Source of the DNA: Thereva unica
Lineage: Eukaryota; Arthropoda; Insecta; Diptera; Therevidae
Length of the DNA stretch: 64,000 bases
Direction: 5' to 3'
Assembly: GCA_949987705.1 (NCBI GenBank)
Contig: OX465284.1
Span: 117,533,052 to 117,597,051, forward strand
A program made the translations under genes and the position numbers. The notes beneath the pieces were generated by a model. It saw only the letters and a list, made by a program, of their open reading frames with translations. It had not been told where the DNA came from and did not search any database. Shown piece after piece: positions 8,967-20,100 of this stretch. The number at the start of each line of letters is the position of its first letter. The stretch's first letter is position 1.

Positions 8967-11900
8967 ATGACGGAGCCGCAATTGTAAGTGGTCTTTTCTT
9001 GGATTATTGTGTTCGATCTTTCTGATTTCGAAAAATATGATTTTTCAAAAAATGCTATCATTTATGCTGTGTACTGATTGATTGAGAATGTGGTGCGCGG
9101 TGCTAGTTGGGATAAATAACCGGGAAAGTGTTGAGTGCTTTTCAGTTTAATTACCTGGAAATGGATGAAGTTTATTTTATCTGGGATTTAATTAATCTTG
9201 TTTCGGATTTGTGATGTGCTGTTGTAATTGATGGAATATGTTCGAACAGTTGTAAAATTATATTGCCGAAGGGTTTGCTGATTGTAAAATGGTGACAATA
9301 TTTTTTTTAAACAAGTTCAAATTTTAAAAAGAAACCGTTCCAAAGTTTACGAATGAAAAAGTATTTACTGGAAAGTCAATTAAGGACTCGTAAAAGGAGG
9401 ATGTCTTTTTTTCACAAATACTTGCTTGTCACAGTGCTTAATACCCCGTTTATGACTAGGTTCAACCCGGGTTCAACCCAGTCATAAACGGATGTCGAGT
9501 TGAAAGTGGGTCCACTCAACCCAACTCAGCTCTCCTACCTGGATTGAGTTGAATTTTACCTCATATACGCAGGTTGAATTGAAATTGGGTTGAAGTGACA
9601 TTTATCTTGTTTGTTTACTATTCGTGAAGTCCGCAGTCGGCGTTAGTTTTGTGTTTGATGTTTTTTCTGGTACAGGAAAAATAAATTATTTCATTCTAAA
9701 TTTTTACGTATCTATAAATGAGAATTTTCCACAAAAATTTGATGTTATGTTTTGAATCATATCAACTCTATTTCAACCCAAAGTGAACTCAACTCAACTT
9801 CATATACGGTGGTCGAAATTTCAACTCAATCTCGACTCAACTTTTCGACCTAGTCATAAACGGGGTATAAGTCTTGCTTTACCGTTTGGGCTAGTGCATC
9901 AATAATGCCGTTTTTTTTTCAAAAGCATTAACTGAAGTTTGGCCGGGGAGGGCTTAAACTACAGAAGGAAGTAATTTTAACTTGTTCTAAGTATTATGTG
10001 TGTGATAATACAAGTGCAGTTCTACCGATAGTTATTTTAACGAAGCAATAAACCGACATTCGGCATTGTTTACTTCACGAGTTCAATAAAGACAACAATG
10101 CAACTGAAAGTGCAAGAAATATTAGTTGTGTTTAATGAGCTGCTCTAGGTTGAGAACGGTGCCAATGGTTGTTCAAGAAAGCCGGTAACTACGGTTTAAG
10201 ACCTTGTCCTGAACGAAATTTTGCGCTGTGAAGAGATCCTGCGAACCCTGGTGGAACAAAACCTCAACGTAGCCATTGTCGTACTAGTGGAGAAGCTTGG
10301 ATTTAGCCATTCAACCGCATCAACACCTTCATACTATCAGGAACCAACTTTTGGAGTCTAATCGCGTGCAGAGAGTTAGTGAGTGTTCTTTCTTAAGCTG
10401 CCACTTCTCAGGAATAAATCTTTGTTGGATCGAGTTGAAAAGTGCATTCCGGCGATTGAAATGTGAAAATCGTAAAAAAAATTCAGAATACTGTGGATAA
10501 ACAAAGAAAATACCCCGGAATACCAGACTAAAGCAGGTCGTCACCAACGTAATATGACGCTATGTGGAGTGAGAAAACTGTAGTTAGAACTGCAATACAC
10601 ACGTCGGAGTTCGCACTAAGAATAATAACAAGGTGGAATAACTACTTGTTGATGCAAGATTTGGAAAAACTACAGTATTTATAAACTGACTCAATATCTG
10701 CCCGTTTATATTGCTAGATTCCGTTTGGCAGATGATTACCTAATGGAATAGTGAACCTTTGATTCAAAAGTTAGCACTTTGCAGATGTATATCACCTCTT
10801 TTTCTGGACTTAGTTATAATTATTTGTGTAGAAAAAGCTTAGGATTCACTCTACAATGTGTATTAGTAAGCTTAGTTCGAAGCGATAGAAGAGTATAGAA
10901 TAGGTTAGGGCTCTGGGTGTAGACGACAGATATGGTCTTTCCCACGTCAAGCCTAGTATGGAGTTCAAACGGAATTCCGTTTAGCATTTTTGCAATTTAA
11001 TTCTACACGGAAAAATTCGTGTAGAAAATATTGTGGAGAAAAAGTATAAAGTTGACTCTTATGTATTTATTAAGGGGTACGTATGCCGTGGTTGCAAACA
11101 AAAAATAAAAAACATTCAATAAGAGTAATTACATTTGTTTGAACCGCAATTATTATTATGAATTTAATGAAAGTCAGAATTAAAAAAAAGGAATTAACAG
11201 AAAATTTAATAAATTTCAAAAATCAGAACGGCAAAGGTGATTTTCTGTCGTTCTGTCAAAATTACCAACAGCACAACAACGGAATAATTGTCTAGCTATT
11301 TATTCCGTCCAACGTGAACGGAAAAAGTCTCCAAATTCCCTTGCAGAGCCATCTGTTAGAAAGTTTCACAAGTACAGAATTCCCTTCGAAGTCCGTACTC
11401 CCAAAACAAAAAGTACACGGAAAAATCGGGTGAACGGAATTCCGTGCATCTTTTTACGTGTATTTTATATGGGGAACGGAATTCCGTTTGAACTCCATAC
11501 TAGGCTTCAAAGGGAAAACGATTCCAGAAGAAAATATTTGAAGGACGAAATTCATATGTATACCAGTTTAATTCAGTGTATACCAAAACCAACGTAAAAA
11601 AGGCCATATATAATAATTCTTTAAGGAAGTTTCTTTTTTTATACTGAATAAAACAAAAATAATTATAATTATTGCAAACATAAGTAAGAAATTGAAAAAT
11701 TTAGGCAAATGATAATTCTTTATCATCCCTTTATTCCATCCGGTATAAAAGAAATTATATAATTTCAACTATAAACAAAATGATGCTATTACTACCTCAC
11801 TAATGATTCAAGCTCCGACTTGAAACAACACAATCTAATAAGTTAATAGTATAAAGTCAATAAATCAGATTTAAATGCAATCTCATCGCATCTAAAAAAG

Positions 11901-14900
11901 GCAAAAATTTCTGCGTTTTATCTTATTTGTTTTTTGATTTTTAAAATAAAAGCAAATGAAACTTACTTGTGTCTCACTCATTCAAACTGATAGTGACTTT
12001 GATAAAATTAAACAAGAATTAATCAGAAAACGCAGCGAATTTTCAGTTATTATTAAAATACTATTAAATTCTATTATTATTAAAATATCGTATAAAAGAA
12101 ATGCATCCAAATCTGAAATAACAATTTAATAGTAAAACAAGAGTGCGTAAATGAAATTAGATATTCCAAACTGATTGCTGGTAATGAACTTGAATTTCAA
12201 AAACATGTGGATTAAATCTTTTATAAAGTTGCAATATTATACAATGCCATGATTAAACCGCACCGCAAGCATCACCAAGCTTTGTTATATATGTATAAAG
12301 GTTCAAATCAATGCAGATGATTTTGCGATTTGGAATAAATAGCTGTTAGCATCTAGAATGTTGGCGAAAAGAGCTATGATTTCTAGAATAGATAAGACAG
12401 ACAGATAATAAACACTTTTACATTCTTCACTTTGAAAACTCTATCCAAGCTTTGAGAGCTCTACATGTATGAAATTGGAAATGTTTCAGCTGTGAAAAGG
12501 TGAGATATTGTCAAGGCAGCCAAGTATCAAGCCTCGAATCCTGTAATAACAGCCCTCCTCCTCGGCAGCACCGGACAACTTTTAAGGAAAGAATTTTCAC
12601 AGTCTGGGAATCTGTACTGGAACGGGAAGATTCGTACTATACAAACCAATAGCACGAGAATGTCCCCACAGATAAATAAAATCTTTAGGAGTGAAACACA
12701 TAAACACGGCTGGACAAGTTACGCATCGCTAGGACTCCGGCCAACCAGGGGCCAGTTCACGCAATTCGACGTCGACTGAAAACGACACTAAGTACGTTCA
12801 AAAACCTTGCTATGGTTAATTATGGGAATTTTTGAACGTCAAAAACTTATGCTAGTGGTTATGTTGTAGGTAATCACGGAGTTTTTGAAAGACAAAAGTT
12901 TACCACAGTTAACCATAGTAAGGTTTTAGAACGCGTTTCGTGTCGTTTTCAGTCGACGTCGAATTGCGTGAACTGGCCCCTGGTACTGCTGAGATCTGTG
13001 AACATAGATCCGGAAAAAACCAGCCATGTCGACGATAATAATTGTATAGAGGACGAGCAGGAAAAGGTGTATTTAGTGGGGGGCTATTATCAAGGATAGG
13101 ACACTTGTGTTTCGATTTTTGACATCGATAATAGGGCCTTAGTGAACTAATCGAGATTATCCGATGAAATCGAAACTTGTAAATCTGAGAATCGAACAAT
13201 CGTCGAATGCAATAAAGACTGTCCAGTAAACGACATTCCAAGGCCTAAGTAAACTCTGCGTTTATTGGATAAATCGAGCTCCTGCTAATATTTAGTCGCC
13301 GGAATAGGCTGGAGTAGATGGTATACCGAACTTAGTTCTAAAACATCTGCCCCTGGTGGCTATAGTCATAGGAAAATAGTGGCCCACGGGTCAAGGTGAT
13401 TTGCTATCATGCCTTGGTAAGGCAAATTTTAACTTATGGTTTTCCCGTATGGTTCAACATATCGCTTAAGAACGTGACTAAGCTTGTATCGAACACGAAA
13501 TTTTACGCGAACAATATCCTTTACGATAAGCTATCTGTTAATAGGATCGAATCGATTTCATAATCAAGTTGATTCGAAGTCACATTGCTAGAGCGACGAT
13601 AAGTAAATTTATATTAGGATAGTTGTTAAACAATGCATTTTAAAAATTGAAGACTGGATCCCCGCTGCATGCCCTTTACTCGACGCAGATCTTTATCAAC
13701 CCACTACTAATGGTAGAGTATATTTCAGGACCCCAGAACTTAGCCCCCGTTGCTTAGCGATCAAATCATCGACGAAAATCCACATGTATCGTACTAATGA
13801 CTCACTAAAATAATGTTATTATTATGTATTATTTCGATTAAAAAAATGTATAAATTAAACCAATTATTCCCAGATTAACTTCACGATCCACAACCAATCG
13901 GAATGACGATCAAACCAACATCACAGCGAGACTATTCAGCCTGTTTATACTAATTTTGGAGATTTTATGGCTTCATGTTAAATTCTATTATTCCGTTTTC
14001 GAATCCATATACTTATTAATAGTTCCACCGGAAAAAGCAGACGTCAAAGATGAGATCGTTCTGGTTCGTAAATCTTCTACGGGAAACATTTTAAGATAAA
14101 CTTTGTAACCTATGATTTTGTATGCTTATTTGAACAGATTACTGGCACAGCGCATGGCATGGGCAAAGAATTAGCAATTCAATACGCTAGCAAAGGTGCA
14201 AAGGTCGTTTGTTGGGATATAAATGAAAAAGGTAATTTGGAAACTGTTGCAGAAATTAAAACACGCGGCGGAAAAGCTTACCATTATGTGTAGGTATCAA
14301 TTGATTTTTGATTTTGAGGCGTTGATAATAAGCATTGAATGTTGTTACACAGCTGTAATGTACTGAGCAGAGATGATATTATCGATGTAGCAGAAAAGGT
14401 TAAGGCTGAAGTTGGAACTGTTACTATATTGGTGAACAATGCTGGAATAATGCCATGCCATCCGCTTCTTGAGCACACAAAAACTGAAATTGAAAATATT
14501 TTTGGTATTAATATTTTGGCGCACTGTTGGGTAAGTGATTTTTGCTGAATAATAGGTGTTATGGTATTGCTTTCATTATGTTCAAAAGTGTAAACTTCAC
14601 TTACTGAGACTTCATATGTTTCTAAACATAATCAACGTTTTTCTATACGTTCTCCGCCATCATTATTTCAGAAAATGTTCAACAAAACACATGATATAGA
14701 TATCAGATGATTAGTAAGCCCTAATTTATAAAGAGTAATTTCGAGTAAAAGGCCATCATCATCATCACTGGCGCTACAGCTCTCGTTGAGCCTTGGTCTC
14801 CTCAATAGTCTTCTTGCATCGATCTGGATTTGACTTTCTGCGTTTTACTCATCTTGTTGATAATCCCAATTAGGCGTAAATCGTACACGTGTGAATTGTT

Positions 14901-16045
14901 TTATTACGGCTTTGAACAGCTTATTCTTTTTGAATATAAATATTCCAACATACTGTAATATGTTTTGTTCGTTAGTAAACAATATTCTTTTTTTATTCCG
15001 CGGCAATGTTGTTTTTGTTAATTTAAGTTCCTAAGTAGGTGAACTCGTTTACGGATTCTATACTATATCTGTCGATTGTATTATTTTATTCTGAACAGTC
15101 AAGTTAGTCCCCTTTTTTGTGTAAAGGCCAGGTAATTCCTTTGTGCCATTCGTCAGGTCGTTCTTTATGCGGCCAAATATATTGTTCCTTCTTGTGCAAA
15201 CATTTTTTTGGTAATTTACAATTGTATATTGTCTATACCTGGTGACTTATTTTAAAATTTATTTATAGCTTCTTCTACCTTCCTATAGCGCGTGTTCCGG
15301 CATTTATTCAGCATTCTTGGTTCTTTCGTTATAATCAAATGTGTGTCCACTATGTCCTTCTTCTTATTGATCCAAGAATTTACTGACCTTTCCACCCATT
15401 TTCATGTAGAACTGCCCCTTTTCCCTCCTCACAATGTAGGATTTCTAGTTGTTCCATCGTACGCATTTCGTATTCTTATTTTTCTTTCTTTTTAATTAAT
15501 CAAAACTAATATAGCTTGTCCTTTTTTCGCAAAACAATAGCTTCTCCAAACATTCTTACCTGGAATGATTGCAAAGGAGCACGGTCACATTGTTGCCCTA
15601 TCATCATGCGCTGGTCTATTTGGACTTAACAACCTTGTTCCATACTGTGCTAGCAAATTTGCTGTCCGCGGATTAATGCAGGCATTAAGCGAAGAACTGC
15701 GAACGGATCCTAAAAGTGCAAAGGTAATATATTAAAATGTAAAAAATAAGTATATAATGTATTTATTCTTCATTTATCTTTTAGATTAAATTCACAACCA
15801 TTTATCCCTATATGGTGGATACTGGACTTTGCAAGAAACCCTACTCAAGATTCCCAAATTTACTTAAATTATTGAAGCCTGATGAGGCAGCTGCCGCTAT
15901 TATTGCAGCACAAAGAAGAGGTCTTTCAGAAGCTTCTATTCCAAGGATATTTTTATACTTGGAAGGTATCAGCAGAATAACACCGAAATCAGCTGGAAAG
16001 ATACTTAATGATTTCTTAGTAACGGGAGTAAATTCTGATAAGTGA
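8967..16045 (+). CDS. Short-chain dehydrogenase/reductase, SDR16C type
   Basis: Six coding exons: 8967-8983, 13874-14063, 14138-14289, 14353-14530, 15541-15723 and 15785-16045. They give 326 residues and every phase agrees. The family (retinol dehydrogenase 10, epidermal retinol dehydrogenase 2, 17-beta-HSD11/13) oxidises or reduces retinoids, steroids or fatty alcohols on ER or lipid-droplet membranes. Residues about 27-55 form a hydrophobic anchor followed by the family's IVPPE motif. The NAD(P) site TGTAHGMG is at about 71-78, NNAG at about 148-151, the SS of the catalytic region at about 200, and YxxxK (YCASK) at 214-218. The 17-nt first exon was chosen because its phase and donor (GTAAGT) fit exon 2, which has no ATG of its own. 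The exon 2 donor (GTTCGT) is weak. Intron 1, 4.9 kb, holds three MITEs and a non-LTR relic. The exact substrate is unknown. Confidence 0.85.
9444..9865. mobile_element. MITE, copy 2, with intact ends and TA duplication
   Basis: 422 bp bounded by CCCCGTTTATGACTAGGT and its inverted copy, with TA on both sides (9442-9443 and 9866-9867). This fits Tc1/mariner-type mobilisation. The left end alone forms a second hairpin, because the terminal repeat is followed within 20 bp by its own inverted copy (agtcataaacgg). It is homologous to 6561-6984 and lies in intron 1 of the SDR gene. Confidence 0.88.
10096..10361 (+). pseudogene. Single-frame coding relic with two stops
   Basis: From the ATG at about 10098 one frame continues for about 88 codons, interrupted only by a TAG and a TAA. 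The last 44 codons (VLNEILRCEEILRTLVEQNL and onward) are uninterrupted and helix-like. I do not recognise the family. It lies in SDR intron 1 in the gene's orientation and may be a transposon or gene fragment. Confidence 0.25.
10949..11507. mobile_element. MITE with GGAATTCC-containing inverted ends
   Basis: 559 bp. The ends read AAGCCTAGTATGGAGTTCAA and the exact inverse. Just inside, acggaattccgt palindromes recur on both sides. A TA pair sits 5 bp inside the match, so the true end could be GTATGGAG with TA duplication. No coding capacity. It is inserted in a dispersed repeat that is also seen near 55490-55590. Confidence 0.8.
12744..12984. mobile_element. Foldback element with about 95-bp arms
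   Basis: 241 bp whose two halves are inverted copies. The outer 40 bp, starting ACCAGGGGCCAGTTCACGC, are perfect. The inner part continues with a few mismatches (cgttcaaaaacc, tatggttaa and inverse). CAGGGG ends recall hAT elements, but I see no 8-bp target duplication. Located in SDR intron 1. Confidence 0.85.
13270..13760 (+). pseudogene. Jockey-like reverse transcriptase remnant
   Basis: Frame-broken fragments match the C-terminal RT region of jockey-clade non-LTR retrotransposons: a PNLVLKHLP block near 13320-13360, then ALVRQILTYGFPVWFNIS at about 13410-13465. It is decayed by frameshifts and stops and lies inside SDR intron 1. Confidence 0.65.
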
Positions 16046-17188
16046 TTTTTTTCGACTACTACTCTACTAGTCTATTAGTCTATATGCAAAATTGTGTGTA
16101 AAACTATGTTGTTTTGTAAAATAGAATGTTTTTTAGGTTTATATAATTTTTTTTAAAGTTTACCCTTTTAATAACCATATAGATGTTGATTTAAGATGTG
16201 AAGATTGAAAGTAATTTATCGAAATGAATATGACTATAACAAATTATTTTTAAACCAACATGGACAACGTAAAGAACAAGTCTCGTAGACTTCTGTGGGT
16301 AGAGCTCGCGGACAAAGGTAGATACAACGAAAAAACTAGAAATCATGTCCACTCAACAACTGAGTGAGGTTGTCCCCTCAAAGTGTGCTATAAATTTAGG
16401 CCCCGGTCGATCATCACTCCCAACTAGCTTAGGACGGGTTGTGAGTGGTTGATCTACTCCCCTTCCTTGATTCTTTTGGACACTGGTTTTCTCAATATGC
16501 TGATCAAAACGATTTGAGTTTCGAGCCCAGCCAGCACCAAACCAGTGCTTCCTAACTGCCCTTCCGATCTTATCGAGGCGTCGTCCTACGACCACTACCC
16601 GATATCATCCGCGAACCCGATCGCAACTGCTCTTTTTGGGGCGCACAGCGGATGAGAGCTGCTAAGAAGTTCAATAGGGCTAAGTTGCAGCTATGTTCTC
16701 CTTCGACAGAAAACACAAAAAGGGAACGACGAAGAAAGAGTTGATAAAAAATCCATTCCGCAAAATAATTTACTTTCCTCAGAAAAAAACGAATGAAACT
16801 GCAGACGAAAATTAATCTTAAACGACAGATCCGCCATCTACATGACATAATGCGAACTATATAAATCTTCATAAATGTTGCATACCACTACACCCCTTCG
16901 AATATTATTTTACGCCGCCCATGCAGTAATGTCAAATATAAACGTCATCTGAAAAAAGGGCGAGTCGTTGCGTCCGCCTGCTGTTCAGAATTTTATATTA
17001 CTTGTTGCCTTCATAACATAAAAATCTCAACATTATATAAAGTAAAAAGATCGACAAAACTACATTAAAAATCTCAAGAAGCTCTCAGCTTATACCAATC
17101 AAAAATGTAATATTTAGAGCCACAGTGTCTTTCCATAAGTTTGTTGGTGCAGTGTTGAGCAAAGTAATAACAATAATAATAGGCGGAA
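16046..17188. other. Spacer between SDR and snz
   Basis: No gene recognised. The GC-richer block 16300-16640 has short minus-strand frames and looks like an unassigned repeat remnant. The last few hundred bases are presumably the snz promoter and leader. Confidence 0.4.
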
Positions 17189-20100
17189 ATGAGTTTGATT
17201 TACTGGCTTGGAGGGATTCTAACTGCCTTAATTGCAATTATTTATTACTATCCAGCATTTTTCTACATATTTTTATTTACTATCTACTCTATAGCGTTGA
17301 TATTTATTGGTAAGTTGAGGAGCAGCGAGTGAGTGCACTTGTACTTGAGTTCGTTTACAAACAAATTGCCTCTTATCAGTTTCGGAATATTTTTGACCTT
17401 CATGGTGTTCGTGTTTGCATTTCTTGTGTGAAAAATATTAAATTTTTAATCTTAAATGCATTTTGCGGTTAATGGCCAATTAAATGAATAAGTAGTTCTC
17501 AATTGAGGTTTTTAGCCGTTTTCTGTTTTTAATCTATTTTATGTGGGATCAAGTTCGATTTCAGAAATATGATAACATTTGTCGTATTGTATTTCACTAG
17601 ATTATTCCAATTAACCGGATTGGTAAGCGACAAGATGTGCATATTTTTAGCTTTAGAAGTGCAAGTTTAGTTCAGGTCATGGAATGATTAATAAAAAGGG
17701 TGGAGTGACTCTTCTTTGTTACTTGAACAGCGTTTCTATTCTATAATAAGCAATTAGGTAATTTCAAATAATCAATTTGGCAAATAGCAAGTGTTTTCTT
17801 CATAAAAATAACCAGAAATGATCTCATAAAACACACCTAGAATAAGCCTTACAAATTATGAGGAATTTCAACGAAAATTGTTTAATTTTTGTTTTTTTTT
17901 GCTCATGAAAGGAAATGTTTTATGATTCATAGCACGGCTGAGTCGAAAATAAACACTAGAAACACTTTATGAAAATTTATGGAGTGCGTGGCTGGAATAA
18001 TGCTTTGGATATTATAAGCACCCACATTTTCTTTCTAAGAATAAAATTAATAATTTCTTAGCTAATTCTCGTTTATAGCAGTTAACTGCAGATAATTCCT
18101 GATACTTCAAAAAAATTGAAAATTGGATACCCTATATTAAACAGCAAAAGTAAATAATTGAATTTGTGTTGCAGATCACGAATGAATAGGTTTGTTCGTC
18201 GACTTGCTCCAGCTGTTCCAGATTGGTTCACCCACCAGGTGTAACCTTGTCTGGCCCTTCTGTTTTCTTATATTTCAGTTTCATTATTAGTTCTTTGACC
18301 TCTCTCAACCCGAGTGGATGTAGATTAAATGATATCCTGGTCCATTGTCCATATTGACTGCCTTTCACTGATTTACACAAAACGACGTATTATCTGAAAA
18401 TTTTGTTTAGCAGATGAACAGAAAATTCAGAAAAATTCTTGTAACTAGAAAAGTGTCCAATTATACTTACTTCTTACTTCTCCTCCTCTAATCCCTGTTG
18501 GCACGTTGAGCGGAAACAGTTGCCCTACAGCAGACTCTGTTTTTTGCAGCAGCTCTCAACTCCGACATTTGTTGTATTGTTATAAAGTGATTTTGTTTTT
18601 AGGTACGTTTTATCTGTACTAAAGAATAACATTATAAGATAAATTCTATTTTCCACACAAGAATTTCTTTGAAAACAACCAGCTGCCCTAGTTGTATTAA
18701 CTAAAACTATAATTTTTAAATATTACTCAGCAATCGCAGGGACAATTTACATCCACTTTTTACTATCATCAAAAACACAACCCCAAATCAGCCATCAACC
18801 ACTTAACGTTTTGTACTCGGCCACTAAGTAAGTAAACCTATATTTATATATTAGAATAAAAGCATTTCTATAAAATAATATCACTATATTACAGGGCCAG
18901 CTTATTCGATGCACCAAACCCAGCTAAAAATCCCTCCAGTTTACCATTAATATTCGGTCGCACAGTAGACCTACAACTTCAGCAAATAATTGAGTATGCT
19001 TTAAGAGATTTCGTATCGCCATGGCTAGGGCACGTTGTAACCAAACCAAAAAATCTAACAGATGTCCTAAGAGAGGATATTTGGAATGCAATACAGAAGC
19101 TCAGAGAAAGAGCTATAAAGGTAGACGCATCAAAAATGATTGCTGTTGATATGGTCAATCGAGTTACTGTACATTTAGAAAAAATACGTATATTGCAAGC
19201 CAGAAGGTAAGAATGTTATTAAGAGTGATTATAGGATTCGAATCGCATTTGTGATTTCATTTGTAGTATTGAACTTGGAACTGCTCCAGCATTTGCCACT
19301 AATTCCTATTTGCAATCGGAAGAACGGGAATTGGAATTTCTAAGAAAACTAAGCGAAATTATTATAATATTCCTGCTGCCAAGAGGATACTCTTTATCCC
19401 CACTTAAAATTTTACTAAGTGAAATTTTGTCATATAAAAGTAAGGTCGAGAAAAATTTTCTTAATAAAATCCAGATAAATTTTGGTATCTCCCTAGTTTT
19501 CTTTCCAATGATTAAAATGATCACTTCACCAGATTATATTAATCAAAAAATTGTGCAAAATATTGAAATACGCTTAGCAGCTGCTGCTATAAATAAAAGA
19601 AGTTGTGATTATGCTGCTAGCTTTGAAGATTTCTTAAAAATAATCCAAGGCACCGCTAGTCTAGAGGAACTGTCACAAATACGTACAAGCATTGTTAACG
19701 ATTTGATGCATGCAACAACCATGCAAAATCTTCAAAGGGCAAAAGGTAATTGCTGTCACAATAAATAATAGTGCTGATAATGTTTTCTGTTCTAACAGGG
19801 CTTGATCCAGATACTGAAGACAATTGTTTATCACGTTCAGAACTATCAGCGGCTGTGCGGTTGAAACGGTACGTGCAACAATTGAACTTCGCTAAAACAC
19901 AATGTGAAAAGCACTTAGCAAAACTTGGTTGGGATGGACATTTCACAAATGATTTGGTTAGCATGTCTCTCTCTGGAATATTTAATTCTATTGTATAACG
20001 TATGTGATATTGCAGAATCTCTCCATGCACGATATATTATCAACAGTAATTGGACGACGATATTTAACAATATTTCTAGAGCCCCTTAAAGCAAGCTCTC

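Noticed and set aside
12909..13241. 110-codon minus-strand frame
   Set aside because: It starts inside the foldback element and has no family features.
18174..18200. Acceptor-like ttgcag that might start snz exon 2
   Set aside because: Joined to exon 1 it reaches a stop after three codons; the acceptor at 18730 gives the correct phase.
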